From Antedon mediterranea (taxonomy: Eukaryota > Echinodermata > Crinoidea > Comatulida > Antedonidae): a stretch of DNA of 64,000 nt. Under the pieces are notes generated by a model that made no database searches, was not told the DNA's origin, and saw only the letters and a program-made list of their open reading frames with translations. The stretch covers positions 23,691,001 through 23,755,000 of the forward strand of contig NC_092673.1 of NCBI RefSeq assembly GCF_964355755.1. The letters are read 5' to 3'. A program made the position numbers and the translations under genes. Of this stretch, positions 22,397 through 35,451 are shown in pieces. How positions within the stretch are numbered: position 1 is the stretch's first letter; each line of letters opens with the position of its first letter.

Positions 22397-23034
22397 ATGC
22401 GTCTAAAGAAGAAAAAGTTAGTTTTATGGACGGTGACTTTGATAATAGCATGGTTTCTTGTAATTGTTGTTATTTTCCCGTCAAGCAACATGAACTCCTC
22501 TTCCAATACATCACAGAAAAACACTATTTGGAACATTCTAAAATTAGTTGCAAGTAAACGGACGTTAAATATAGGAAAGTCAAATTCAGCTAGTAAGGGA
22601 AGTAGAATTATTCCAGAAGCCGAAGGTGTTTATAAACGAAGAGTCGATGAAATCTTCTTGAATGCAAACTCAAAAGAACGAAAGCAAACAAAATCATTTA
22701 GTCCCGAATTAAATAGCCATAATGATAGTATTCAAAGTCAACCGAAGGTTTTCAAACAGCCTATGCGTACTGAGAAAAAAAAATACATTCTTGAAGATGA
22801 TTTGTCTATGAAAAAGTTAGTGGGTAATTCCGATTTTAAAAAGATTTGGGATATTGCTACTAAATGGGTATCGGGCAGACATATAATACCAGAAAATGCA
22901 CCTGAATTAGGAGATGTCTTGCACGCCATGGCAACAAGACCAATAACAAAAGCAGATGTAGGTTACAAAGGAACTCAACTGAAGGTCACCTTGTATCTAG
23001 CCGGAGGTCAAGTTGTGGTTTTCAAGCCTAAAAG
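22397..23034 (+). CDS. FAM20B: FAM20B-like glycosaminoglycan xylosylkinase, coding exon 1
   Basis: The family phosphorylates xylose in the glycosaminoglycan-protein linkage tetrasaccharide in the Golgi. This exon starts at ATG 22397; the in-frame frame upstream has only a GTG. It encodes [13 protein letters not shown], then a membrane anchor (about residues 8-28) of a type II protein, then a serine-rich stem with NSS and NTS sequons. The start of the kinase fold follows: [45 protein letters not shown] and VVVFKPKR, where the FKP lysine belongs to the nucleotide-binding site. The anchor-to-kinase stem is unusually long: the six exons already give 419 residues before the missing C-terminus, against 409 for the whole human protein. 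The exon ends AAAAG/GTAACT, two bases into a codon. Confidence 0.93.
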
Positions 23035-23197
23035 GTAACTAGATCTAAACAAGAGTCAGTATGATGAATGTGTTAGTCCATTTGAATCAAATCAAAATTA
23101 ACAAAAAGCTTTCGATTGAGAATATTTATTTAAGTTTTAAAAACCATGATCAAAAAGAGATGAAGATCAATAAACAGATAATAAAAATAATCTATAA

Positions 23198-23472
23198 TGA
23201 GTGAGTGACCGGGCGGTTAAGACGGTGGAACCTAATTACTTAGCCAGGGTTCGAGGCTCACTCGCTCCATGGTTATGGTGGTACTGTAGATAATACTAAT
23301 AAACTGTAGGTCCAGTGTACACATATGCACTTTAAAAACCTAGTACTGCACATCTTTCGAGAGGAGTAGGGAGTTATCCCGGTTTAATAGTACACAAACA
23401 GCTACTGTCACTCACAGCCACTGATCATAACTGGGCTCTCTGGGAGACCAGTTTATGACTGAAAAAAAAAGA
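23198..23472 (+). mobile_element. tRNA-derived SINE (GAGTGAGTGACC family)
   Basis: The head has an A-box-like GGGCGGTTAAGACGG and a B box GGTTCGAGGCTC (23248-23259). The body includes CTCGCTCCATGGTT, GTAGGTCCAGTGTAC and a terminal CTGGGAGACCAGTTTATGACTG before a run of A. A shorter relative is at 56418-56560. Confidence 0.7.
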
Positions 23473-23496
23473 GCATTATATAATACAGTAGTATTA

Positions 23497-23581
23497 AGGG
23501 GATAAGTTTGTTTCCCAATAAATGGTCCCTTAGTAGGGGTGCCCTTAAGCAGGGGTGTCTCAAAGGAGGCGGTTCAACTGT
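23497..23581 (-). repeat. fragment of the AACC...CACCCCTA repeat
   Basis: Contains GGTCCCTTAGTAGGGGTGCCC, AAGCAGGGGTGTC and GGCGGTTCAACTGTA. Reverse-complemented, it resembles 19213-19266. Confidence 0.45.
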
Positions 23582-24313
23582 ATTAATAATAAACAACAAT
23601 CATCTGTAAAACATAGCTTATTGCTAGAAGGAGTGTTATAGCAGTTAAATAAGTGATTTTTCATGGGAGTGCGAACCAATACTGTAGCGGCTGTGATATG
23701 GTTAGTGACAATTTATTTAGACGAAACATTTGTTTAGCTCTGCAGTGTAATTGAAGAGGAATACAGATTATAAAGTCTGCTGCTTTTGTCACCTATGGTT
23801 TTACATTAACATTAGACTGAAAGAAAGAGTACTTAGCCCTAAATTGAAACTGTAATTTTATGATGTCATTTAGTGTAAATGATGTTGACATTTAAACAAG
23901 ATTAATAAGGTCAAATACAGAAATAAAACTGTGAATCTGATGTAAATTCTAATTACCCTAATTTCTGTCCCATTAAAATTTACTTTCAGATGCAGTGCTA
24001 CTAGATAAGGGTCAATATTTAAATCAAAAATTTTTTAAATTATAATTAAAATTGTTTGTTTTTAGACTAGAGAATAACCTCTAGAACTTGATTGCCTCAA
24101 GCCTCAATCGTTGAAATCAGACCAGTTCAATTTAGGAAAACAAAAACACATTTTAATTTAGCGCGCTCATGTTAGGCCAAGATAAGCACAGAATTTTCAA
24201 AGGTTTTGCATATTTACCATTGTAACTTGTAAGAAGGATGAAATAATAGAAGAAATATTGAAATACAAGCTTTAAATTAACATAACAGTTGTTGCAGCTA
24301 TAACTGTTAGTTT

Positions 24314-24592
24314 TTAAAGATGTATTGTCTCCCAAAAACATTAAATTTGAAGATTAATAAAATCAGACTTTAAATAGGCCATTTTGCAGTTTTAATAAAG
24401 TTATGCACTTCTTTAAAAAAGAAAATTTAATTTTAACCAAAACAAATTGTCTGACAGACAACTTAAGTATTTTTTGCTTTAAATGTTTTTTTTCTCTCGA
24501 TTCAGTTTTTGGTCAAAACGAATAACTGTTATGTGACATTAATGGGATATTCCAAAAAAAAAAAAATGTTTTAAGGGGAAAAATATATTTAA
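24314..24592. mobile_element. MITE, TTAAAGATGTATTGTCC family (copy 3, inverted)
   Basis: Starts TTAAAGATGTATTGTCTCCC and continues with AATTTGAAGATTAATAAAATCAGAC, the reverse complement of the right arm of copies 1 and 2. The far end (GTGACATTAATGGGATATTCC) matches the left arm in reverse, but its terminal repeat has decayed. Confidence 0.7.
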
Positions 24593-24899
24593 CCATTTAA
24601 ATAATGAATAATCACATGTGCATGATTAATCATTACCGTAACCAAGCGGCCAATCACAATGCAAAAATTTGTCCTTAAAATTATCGCATTTATTGGATAA
24701 TATCTGATTTGAATGAGATAATTATCGGTTAGTTTTTCTCGAGTGGGAATCGGTCCCCATTTCCACAGGAAATTTATTGATTCATTATCGGTTGATTTTT
24801 TAATACATGTTGTGAATGTTAGAATACAAATAAAAGAAATAAACACAATAAAAGAAAAAAGTTTTCATTTAACCAAAACAAATTTAATATTGTTTCTAG

Positions 24900-24986
24900 A
24901 TTTTCTCGAGACCATGTTATTGAAGGGTCACCTGTGGCTGGTTATGATAGGCATAATGGTGAGATTGCAGCATTTCACCTGGACAG
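24900..24986 (+). CDS. FAM20B: FAM20B-like kinase, coding exon 2
   Basis: 87 bp between TTTCTAG and GTAAGT. The first base completes an arginine with exon 1, giving [14 protein letters not shown]. The rest reads [19 protein letters not shown], a near match to the EG.P.AGYDRHN.E.AAFHLDR block of the family, where the glutamate helps position ATP and metal. The exon ends two bases into an arginine codon. Confidence 0.95.
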
Positions 24987-27137
24987 GTAAGTCTGGATAC
25001 TGATGAATGATCAGATCTTAAGCCTTGTTCGCAATGGACCGGTAAATTTAACCAAGGTATTCTTTACCCAAGGCCATCAGTAAATTTGACGCTAACTAAT
25101 TTCACGCAGTAAGTGTTACTATGGTTTTACCAAAATGTAAATGTGATGTTAAAAAAAATACAATGCACTTGAGACTGAGAGGCATGTTCGGATTAGCCTT
25201 TTTAGCTGGCGTGGTTATTTTTACCGAAACCATGGTCAATTCTACTCGACAGGCGGTTGTTGGTAAATGTAACCATTGGACTTTGGTAATTTAAGTCGGG
25301 GCATTATTGATATTTTACCAAATGCGTAAGGAGATTAATTAATGTCTTGCATGTTAAGTTGTCAGTAACACCAAGGTTGGCAAAATCAAACGCTATTTGC
25401 CAACATGCAACGCACAAGCCCCGGCCACTTTGTAAATAAATCGATCTGCGCAAGAATTACGAAAAACTTTAGTTCTGTGCGTCGAGAACGTTATTTCTGA
25501 AAAATGGCGTCAATGAAAACGTTAGCCAAAGTGTATCGAAACGATCTTTTTTTATCACCTAAAAATGTGTTCTATTCTACACTTCCCGTCAAAATGAAAA
25601 GAACAAGTACGTTGCACAACTGTTGACTTAACGTACGCGGTTATGCAAATGAGTAGAATTTTGATCATCTGTTATAGTTAACGTTTACATGCTCCTGCGA
25701 AAGCTTCGTATTGACTTAGAGACATACGGAAAAACAAATTACACAATCTGATTCAAGTATTAACAATTTCTGAAAAATTTGGAATAGAATTTTTTTTTCT
25801 ACAAAATTTGAATAATTTATTTGCCTTTGAATTGCATCCAACGTGTTTATTACAATTTCTATTTTCTTCATTTTGCATGTTTGCTTGTAGGCTGCTGTTG
25901 ATGAATTTAATCAGTAAGAAAATTGTACATTTCGTTTTGAATAGAAAACATTAGGAGTGCTTCACAACAATAGAGTGCTCGAGGAAATAGTAATATAAAT
26001 TTACCAAATCAATAATAATTATGTTTTTAATATTATAACATTTTATATGGTAATTAAGACAATCTCATAAAAGTGTTTCTAGATTGTAAATTGCATCATG
26101 ATTGTCTTTTTACAAAGCTTTAAAAATGAAAACAAAAACACCCTAATATTAGGCATTCCTTCCTCTCAAAATCTAATCTACTGTTCCATCGTATTATTGT
26201 TAAGTGCAACCAATTTGACAGGAATAATACAGTATTAGCTTTACATTATACAACATTGTACTGTATACAGTATAAGCTTTATTGAAATTAGCGCCGCCAA
26301 GCAGTTTATTATGATTTTATACCCAACTGGTGTTCACAGTCTATTTCGTGCCTAGCTTACCTGGATAAACCGAAAATGACCCATGCTCTCCAGAGGGAAG
26401 GCTAAGATACGAAAGTAAAAAGTTCCTAGAACACCCCTGTACCATAATGGACTAGTTCGCAACCTTTAAAACCCAAGTTGATTTTTATGAATTAGTTTTA
26501 AAAATTAATTCTTTCTCTTTAATTTTGAGAAGTAGAATAAATATGTACTGTACTTTATTCATTGCTGCAATGAACAGACATTGTATTTTGTCGGTATTAT
26601 GTGAATTTTATACTAGGCCTACAATCTACTAATCTCACTATTAAATATACATTAACCCAAATGTTGTGAACATTTCAATCATTCTCAAAAGATAGGCGAA
26701 GATTGTGAGCATTGATAAACATATTTATTAATATACCTATATCATTATATATTAATTGAAAAGTCTTCAGTTAATGTGAAGTTAATGACAGATTTCTCAA
26801 AATAGACTAAATACTGTAGCTTTTTTAGGTGGTTGCCATCATCTTCCATATTTTCAATATTGATTATTAAAAAAGTTAATCTATAACAACCTCTAACAAT
26901 ACATTATTGTATCAGGATGATTATTACTGGCCAGCCAACAAGATCAGATCATTTTCAGCCTTTAGAGCTGTGTATTCACTATATGCAAACCTGGTTACAA
27001 CTTGTTACAAGTTGTTAAATGCACTTTTTGCAGTGTAAAAAGGGTGTAATAAGTCTAAGATGCAGAAGCTAAAGCATGGGTCCAATAAGAATAAACCGCT
27101 TAAAGAAATTATTTTACCAACATTTTAACACAATCTT

Positions 27138-27276
27138 TAAAGCTCTGTCTACACTATCATCAAACTAGTTTGACAAAAAAAGTGTGATGTGCCCAAATAT
27201 GATGACAACATCATGTCCATATATGGGCACATCACATTTTGTTGTCGCATAAAAATTTGATAGTGTAGACAAAGAA
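27138..27276. mobile_element. MITE, GCTCTGTCTACACTATCAAA family (copy 2)
   Basis: Left TAAAGCTCTGTCTACACTAT and right AAATTTGATAGTGTAGAC. Interior GTGATGTGCCCAAATATG and CCATATATGGGCACATCAC form a further inverted pair. Confidence 0.8.
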
Positions 27277-28786
27277 ATACATTATTCAATACTGTAAGTT
27301 CCTTAGCCTATGAACGTGCAAGTCTCATACAATAGTGTACACATAAAGCAAACTTGCTACTGCTCCTAGCGCTTTTTATTTAAACTTAATTGCAGAGATT
27401 TCAATATCTCATTTGTTGTCATTTGCATTTAATTAAACAAAAACTTATTCTAAAAATTCACTGTTTGTAAGAATTACTAGAATCTTTCTACTTACCGTCA
27501 ATATGTTTGTTGTGATTGATTTCTATTAAATGTATGTCCCTTTTGAACAAACTCGCATCACAAGTTGATATCTGTGCAATATCTTCTTGCGGCATACATA
27601 CTATTTCTCACCCTGTGGCTGACAAATGGAGTGTGCATAGATAAAAAAAAAAGAATAAAACCAAATCAATATCCATCTTCAAGTCCCATCTATTAACAAT
27701 TCATGCGTTACGACCATGTAACATGATGGCCGGTTATTCAATTCCCGGCAGGTGGAACTGGCCGATAAAGGTGTATCTGGACACTTAAAACTGGACACTT
27801 AAAACTGGACACTTGACCCTCAACTCCTTCATTATCTGGCTATCGGTCTCTAAGCCTACATCAATAGATCTGAAATCTAAAGGCGTTATCATTAGCACAA
27901 TTGTATAGTCTTTCAGTATGAAATTTAGCACTTAGTGCAATAGAACTATGTCCTTGGTTGGTTAGTGTTTTGCTGTTTCATGCTTTAAACCTTATTTAAG
28001 TGAAATTATACAATATTAATGAAGTTAATTATGTGATGTCTTGGTATTGTAAATTAATGGAGTTGTTACTGTGTTATTGTGTTAGATGACTGAGAATTAG
28101 GTAAAAGTTTAGATAGTGTACTACTAGAGTACTACTACACCTGGTATCTTTGTAAAGTTGTAGTCTACTATAGTAATTCACACCTTCAACAGATATTTGT
28201 GTATCTTTCTTTCGTTAAAAATAATATGGTATGATTTATTTTGTATTACTGTCAATAGTTAAATAGTTTAAACAGGAGGGAAAGATCAAAGCTATTACTT
28301 AATTTCAATCATATACTGTTAGTGTTATATTGATCCAAACTTTATTTTAGAATCGGTTTTCCATATTGAATTAATATCTGGAGTACATGTCTAGATTTTA
28401 AAGCCTGGGGCCTTAAACACTATATTAGGTTTACAATTTGTTTGCCATAATTCACTTTTCATTCATTTTTTTTTCGGGTTGGATCGTTAATGTCATGATC
28501 ATTTTGAGGTGAGTGATTGAAATAGGAAATTTCTAAAATATAAAGAACTTGCATTGAATTTAAACTGTATTTTCTGTATAAAAAATGGTATTAAATTCTA
28601 AGCATTTAGCTATACATTTGTATAGCACAAAGGCAGTGTACAGTATTTATTGGTTTAAAAGTAAAAATATGAGTACACATATTTCTCATTCATAAGATTC
28701 ACCGGACAAAAATCATTTGCGAGTTGGTTGGTGGCGCTGTTCTCATCAGGTCAGTGAATATTTGATGTCAAAGTTTACCTTGAGTC

Positions 28787-28980
28787 TAAGGCTGTGTTTA
28801 TACAACACCCTAAATTTGAACACGCCAACAGCAACCGGGAATCCACAAAATTGTTGGATTCAGCCAAGTAGCCTTTTTGCAATTAAAATCTCATTACACA
28901 GAATCTCTTCGATGTTTCAACACACTTCTCGTTGGAGTGTTGAATATGCGTGTAATAGCGTGTTGTATGAACGCGCCCTA
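28787..28980. mobile_element. MITE with TATACAACAC termini
   Basis: Left end TAAGGCTGTGTTTATACAAC and right end GTTGTATGAACGCGCCCTA are imperfect inverted repeats of about 20 bp; the interior has short GTGTTGAA and TTCAACAC words. The 95-codon frame at 28717-29004 spans it and is not a gene. Confidence 0.6.
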
Positions 28981-30150
28981 ATCTGCCTGTACCTGATAAT
29001 ATAGTTTAGTTTTAATCAAACTTCATTTTGATTTCAGATTAGCAATTACCTGCACTTGATAAAATCTCTCCCCCAATGGACCAAAATAATAACATTTCTT
29101 ACTGTTTCAACAAACTTAACTAAATTTTGTAAACGCAATTAGATTAAAAATGTAAACGATTTGCCTGTTAAGTCAACAATGCTTGCATTTGAAGTAAATT
29201 CAACTTGACAGTGATAAATTGCTTCTACAAATTGAACATGATTGTTAATAATAACAGTAATTAGACTTAATGTTTCCAATCCAATCACATGTGTAATAAA
29301 CGTATAGCTAGTTTTTCTTCAGATTTTAGCAATATTTTTATTTATCATGAAAGATTTTTTTATATTTTTATGTGGTATTTTATACCATCTCTTTAATACA
29401 GTATATGGTACTTATTCCTAATAGTAGTTATACTGTGGTTACTATTCCATTGTTTAATGTTATTAACATAATTTGTCATTAGCATCATAATTTATGTAGG
29501 CTTGGTATAAGTTTTTAAAAAATATTTAAAAACATCTATTTTATAATAATTATACAAAATCAAAAATTGATTTATATTTTTTTAATAAGCTTGAAGATCA
29601 CATGCCATACTGATACTGATATTATTTTATTGTCCATAGTATAATATAAAAATTAAAATGGAAATATATTTGAAACTGGCAAGAAATATAAAAAAAATTT
29701 TATACTATTATACAAATTCAGAAGATTACAACAAAATACATTGAAAGCCATGTTATACTTAATAATTATTCTTGGTTATCTGCGGTTCAGATTTCATTCT
29801 AGCCCACCAGGCACTTTTAAAGAAAGTCAACTGACTTGCCCAGGGCGTTTTTACATCTAAGCAACAGTGATAGTGCAAGTGTTGAAAAAGTATTATATAT
29901 AGCCAATTTAAATGCGAACATGAGCGTGTTAAAATCATGAAGCTTTTAAACTATATACACAACACACTAGAAAACTGGTCTATTTGAAAGCTTTTGATGT
30001 CAGCTTTTTATTACATCATACAAAATCCACTGTGTATAATTTTTTAAAAAGCTCATTCAGATTATCTTTAAATGAAGTTCATACATTGCTTAATGTGAGG
30101 AAGGTTGCTGCAATAAACACATGCACACTTCGGGGACCTACTTTTATTCT

Positions 30151-30313
30151 TAAGCTCTGTCTACACTATCAAACCTAGTTTATAAAAAAAAGTGTGATGT
30201 GCCCAAATATGGAAGTGATACAGTATGCACAAATATGGTAGTGCTATATGTCCATATATGGGTACATCACATTTTTTTGTCACATAAAGTTTGATAGTGT
30301 AGACAGAGCTTTA
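30151..30313. mobile_element. MITE, GCTCTGTCTACACTATCAAA family (copy 3)
   Basis: Left TAAGCTCTGTCTACACTATC, right GATAGTGTAGACAGAGCTTTA. Interior GTGATGTGCCCAAATATGG and CCATATATGGGTACATCAC. Confidence 0.85.
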
Positions 30314-30843
30314 GATGTCTTTAATATTAACAACAACACTCCTATTTTTTGTGCACAGATAATTTGTTTTTTTGGTGAGGTTTCAATATTTCAAATTAGA
30401 TTGTACCATACAGTAGTTGGCCTACTTTATGGTATATCTTATGTTTTGTTCATTATAGAACAACAATTTTATAATTATCTGTCTTCACTATTTTATCGTA
30501 TCCAAACTATTTTCATTATCAAGAATAAAATATATAAAATACAAAAAGCAAATTAATTTAATACTGATGCTCTTTATCTTGCTAACAAACAATGAATTCT
30601 GAAGTGATGCTGTTGCTTTATACTAGATTGCACATTCATTTATGAATTTTGTGTGATCTTTGATCTTTGATTTCTTTTATTATCGTTTTCTTGGATTTTT
30701 TTTTTCTGTGATGAACTGTAATCAATGCATGAAATTCTCCTGATTACCTTTTAATGTGCTTTTGCTGGAAATGTAGATGAGACCATAAATGATAGTAAAA
30801 ATATCGAATGTTAAAGGAGAAGTTTTATCTAGTAGAAACAATG

Positions 30844-31109
30844 TACATTATGGCCTATAAGACAAGCGGAAATGTGTGGCTTTTCCCATTAATTTACACA
30901 GCTCACAGAATTTGCGAGCTGTGTGGCGTGGCGGAAATTAGGTGCTTGTATGCGATTTCTATCCTTAGCGGATTTCCGCTCAACCACCCATTCGCTCCGC
31001 GTTCTGTGTAAAATGGTCATAAGAAATATAGAGTAGATTTTATTTTTGCGTTTTCCGCTCACCTTTACCTGTTACCGTTACCGCTCGACGGTGTAAATTG
31101 GCCTTTAAG
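30844..31109. mobile_element. MITE, TTTACACAG family (copy 2, longest)
   Basis: The right end TTTTCCGCTCACCTTTACC then ACCGCTCGACGGTGTAAATT and GGCCTTTAA matches copies at 5838, 36770 and 45039. The left end TGGCCTATAAGACAAGCGG is a weaker inverted match. The interior has GAGCTGTGTGGCGTGGCGG, which is GC-rich for the region. Confidence 0.55.
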
Positions 31110-31250
31110 CATGGTTTCTAAGAATGAAAACATTATGCGACCAATCATACTTTAAAAAAATGAGTTGCCACATGTTCATGACTGTTTATGCAAAAAAGTC
31201 TAAGACATGAGACATAAGATCGCAATGAGAATTATAGCTATTCATTCTTG

Positions 31251-31370
31251 TAGTGGAAAATGATAAAAATGTAGCACGATTTGTTTTCTCTGTAGAAACA
31301 TTGCATAGTGGAAAATGATAAAAATGTAGCACGATTTGTTTTCTCTGTAGAAACATTGCATAGTGGAAAA
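31251..31370. repeat. 55-bp tandem duplication
   Basis: TAGTGGAAAATGATAAAAAT then GTAGCACGATTTGTTTTCTC occurs at 31251 and 31306, virtually identical. A third partial copy starts at 31361. Confidence 0.9.
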
Positions 31371-32302
31371 CATAGTTTAAATTAACAGTGGTTGTATTGA
31401 AATAATAGGACATTAAATTGATTAAAAGTCTTTTGCCAAAAAATTATGTCAATGCGAAATTAAATTTAAAAAAAATAAGAAAAAGTTCAAAGTTGTATGT
31501 TGCTCGTTATACTTCACATTGGTGGTAAAAATGACAACAACTTTGTGATTCACTCTAATAATTATGGCTCTTCTAAATGTTAATAATGACAGTATTTTCA
31601 AAGATCAAAACATTAATGTTCCTTTCCAATGATATCAAAGTTGTTTTTAACCATAGGCTGGGGAAAAACAACCATGAATACGTAAACATTTTCCAAATTG
31701 AATAGATTTTCACACGTCTCTTGAAATTTATTTTGTTAATTAACCTATAAACCGAGATATACAGTAATCTAGAGTAAATTATTTCTGTTCCCAGTTCTTT
31801 AAAGTTGGTTTTTATTTTTATGAAGCCACCACCAGGCTTGTAATAATAAAAATGACGTAGGTTATTATATCATCTTTGTTAAGAGTACTACTAGAGATAA
31901 ATTAAAAATACTGTTTGTTGTTTAAATTGCTTTCTAAATTTTTGATAGAAATTCTTCTATGCTTGGGGCTTAAATAAGACAAAAACAATCCGGTTTTCAG
32001 TTCAATAAATACTTGGCGACTGTCTTATTGAATTTATTCGACTCTTAATGTATAATATGAGATATTTAATAGTAGTATTCTTTATCTTTATTCATCAATT
32101 ATTAAATACATAAAATAATTCTTCCTGGAGGCCAGTCAAGTCTAGTACTTCGTGATATTATTGTATTTATTCCACTTTTTATGCATAAAGATAGTTGTAT
32201 ACAAACAACTCTACTTGTAAATGTACAAGATATTTTCTGCACCTCACAAACTTCCCCCTTAATGTGGAGGCCTCAGAGTTAAATCCATGGAAAAGTTTCC
32301 CA

Positions 32303-32458
32303 CATTAATGTCCCAAGGAATACTAGGATGTAACACAGGACATATGCACAATGCCACTGACCAGTAATTTGACCAATCACAAGGGATGGATTATTCTAAC
32401 TGTCACTTTTTACTTGTTGGGCTTGCGTTACACTGTTTTAGTGGGAACCAAGCTTTAG
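32303..32458. mobile_element. small TIR element, AAGCTT...CTAGTGGGA family (copy 2)
   Basis: The right end TTAGTGGGAACCAAGCTTTA is clear. The left end (CCAAGGAATACTAGGATGTAAC) is diverged. The interior includes GACCAATCACAAGGGATG and GGCTTGCGTTACACTG. Confidence 0.45.
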
Positions 32459-32796
32459 AGGTTTCTGTGTCTGAAAAGTATTTTGATTTGTTAATAATAA
32501 TGTTTAATTCATACTATAACATTCTGTTGCGATTATTTATTTTTGATTTATGAGGAAACAATTACTGTCCTACAATCTGATTTAGAACTAGGTCATGAAT
32601 TCATCTTGGTGATATTGTTCATGTGATCCATTTCACACAGCCAAGACAAAAATAACTAATTTAATAATTCAGGGTATGTGTTGACACATAATACATAGCA
32701 TGTGTCTATAGTGTAAAATACTGTACCACAAAGAAAAAGGGAGGGTTACGAGATAATGTTAAGTAGAAAAAGAATAGTAGAAATTAAAATTAATAC

Positions 32797-32820
32797 CTAT
32801 CTATCTATCTATCTATCTAT
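32797..32820. repeat. (CTAT)6 microsatellite
   Basis: Six CTAT units within intron 2. Confidence 0.9.
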
Positions 32821-33520
32821 CCTTCGGCTGAGGAGCAGACTTTTCCAAGCACTTCGATCTATGGGCAAGTGAGGCTATTTGTTCAGCTTATATCATGCTT
32901 GATTGTTTGTACCCTAGATTGTACCCTAGAACATGTTGAACATAGGCTGAATAAGATGTTCAAGGACGTTTAAGCCTCCTTTTGCTATGAGTTAGTATAT
33001 AGAGAGCGTATGTTCTTGCGGGTCCTGTGGCACACGGAGAATGTGCCCAAGGAATCTTATTCTTAGTACCATGAATTGCATTAAGGCCCATTTATTTTTG
33101 TCAGTTTAGCTATTGGTTTCTATTCATGCCCAAGTTTTTTATAATAGCATAGGATGGAAGGTAGCACATATTTAAGTTGCATTTGAAAGAGGGAGACATG
33201 ACAGATACTGTTGAACATGCATACTGTACCTTGTAGATATATTAGTAATAAATGTTTGACTACAATTGAGTTTAGTAATAGTAAATATAAATATTTTATT
33301 GTTCCCATGATAACAATCACCAAATTTGTCATGTTTAACCACTAGTTTCTAACCTTAAATTCATGTCGCTGACATAGTTTCGCTCCATAGTTATTCAATA
33401 TTTTTATAGTGACATTTAAGTAAATTATGGTGACACAATTGCATATACCAGTACGTGAGCTTAACTTAATTACGATCTTGAATTGACCAAAAATGTGAAC
33501 TAGGCACATGTATTTGATTC

Positions 33521-33944
33521 GTAAATGACGAAAAGATGTGCCAATCTTTTGAACTATTTTGATAATTAATCACGTTTTATTCTTCAGAATGAATTAGATT
33601 AGTACGATTTTCAGTTTCATTGGAATCTTTTCTGAACGTTTAATAAATTATATATAATAGACCGTGTTAAAATTATTGTACAGCAGTTACTGCAGCAATT
33701 AGACTTTGTTTACTTTATAAATCTGTTTTTATATATAGTAGAACCCCTCATTTGCGACACCCATTAGTAAATGATGCAAAGATTTGCCAATCTTTTGAAC
33801 TATTGAGATAATTAATCACGTTTTATTCTTCAGAATGAATTAGATTAGTACGATTTTCAGTTTCATTGGAATCTTTTGTGAACGTTTAATGAATTATAAT
33901 AGACAGTGTTAAAATTATTGTACAGCAGTAACTGCAGCAATTAG
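33521..33944. repeat. direct repeat of about 180 bp, offset 246 bp
   Basis: Copies at 33521-33702 and 33767-33944 share GTGCCAATCTTTTGAACTAT, AATTAATCACGTTTTATTCT, TACGATTTTCAGTTTCATTG and GTACAGCAGT(T/A)ACTGCAGCAATTAG with few differences. The spacer holds a fragment of the AACCCC...GACACCC repeat (33739-33775). Confidence 0.85.
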
Positions 33945-34089
33945 GTTCTTTAAATATAGAATAGAACCATTTTCAGGCAACACCAAGCTTTTTTAGGGTA
34001 ATTGTTATTGCAACAAAATAATGTAGTTACTGCAGTAACTGCAATAGAACAATGCTCCATTAACAATTTAAACCTTTTCTCTCTTTTTG

Positions 34090-34166
34090 ATATGACATTA
34101 TCGTGTCCATATGGGCACATCACATTTTTTTGTCACATCAAGTTTGATAGTGTAGACAGGGTCTTA
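34090..34166. mobile_element. MITE, GCTCTGTCTACACTATCAAA family (copy 4, right half)
   Basis: Only TATGACATTATCGTGTCC, ATGGGCACATCACATTTTTT and the right terminus AGTTTGATAGTGTAGACAGG remain. Confidence 0.7.
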
Positions 34167-35451
34167 TGATATGATGGCTAACAAGTCCCCTATTGAATCT
34201 GCCTCTAATATCAATACATTTCATAACAAACTTATTTTTCTCCAGGCACTCACTAGCAATGTGTACTTATATGTATCATATGGGTTCATTGCTTTAATAT
34301 CAAATTCAATATTAAAAAATGGATTAGGCCCTACACGTTCATTGGTTTGCAGTTACAGTACAATGGGCTGCCAGAATGCAATGTTAAAAGTGTATTCTGT
34401 CTGTCCGCTACTGTATATGATATGTACCATAGATTGATAGGAATTTCAGACAGTTGTAGTAGGAAATACTAAAGAAGTGACTGAAATTTTTCTTCTATAT
34501 ACTGTAAACCTACTTAATTTATAGGTTCTCATAAACCTACAGAGACAACTGTCAATAATGACATTTGTTTCATTCATCTAGATTATACATTGTAAGTATT
34601 TATTTCACAGGTGTGGTTTTAGTATGAAGACTTAATTGTTACAACAGAAAAAGGATAAAATATACATAGTAGTTTGTCCGTATGATCTTATTTCTTGTTT
34701 GTAGTATCTTCAAACCAAATGATCAGACGATTTTTTCTTTTGATATGTGACGTATGTCTGTCTGTCTTTTTTTTTATGTATTTTGATGGTTTTGTATTCA
34801 TTTAGCAGTTGTAGTCATCATAATACATTTTATAAGTTCAGTCCAATAAAATAATGCAAATTACAGTAATGAACAATTTTTGATTGATTTTTTTTATGCC
34901 AAGAATATAATAAATTTTGAAATGTTGGATGCTTTTTCAACCACAATGTTTATACCAGTTTTTTTCTTTTTTTTAACACCATTTTCTCTTTAATGGATTG
35001 TTACTTTTAATACTAATAATGATTCATTTTCCCCAAAAAATTTTCCAGTCTATTTCAATAGTATACAGTACTTCAGAATTTATATCTTTTTAACTTTCAT
35101 GATTCACATTAAACTCTTTTTTTAATAAACAGAGGGAAGAAAATGTAATGGTAATTTAAATTCCGTCATGGAACAGTCTTCCAAAATGTCAATGATGTAA
35201 AATTCTACTTAATAACAATCATGATGGTATGTCATTTAAATGTCATTTGTTGAAAACACAGCTCTGTTGCTGTTACCATCGACAAATTATAAACTAAACT
35301 CAACATTATGATTTTTTTTCATTTGCAAATTGCATTGATTGTTACTGATGCTGAATATAACATTTATTATAGCATGAATTACTACTTTTTAATGAGAATG
35401 AGGCAGTGAAGAATTATGAAAACTTGTGAATTTGAGAGATTTTCCACATGT

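Larger units (their letters stand above)
23035..24899 (+). other. FAM20B intron 1
   Basis: 1865 bp between GTAACT and TTTCTAG. Holds a tRNA-derived SINE (23198-23472), an AACC/CACCCC repeat fragment (23497-23581) and an inverted MITE copy (24314-24592). No additional exon is seen. Confidence 0.75.

Noticed and set aside
28741-28760. Second hammerhead ribozyme from a CTGATGAG word on the minus strand
   Set aside because: No stem II followed by GAAA is present downstream. The word alone is not evidence.
28717-29004. 95-codon frame starting MRVGWWRCSH
   Set aside because: It spans the MITE at 28787-28980 and carries no conserved domain.
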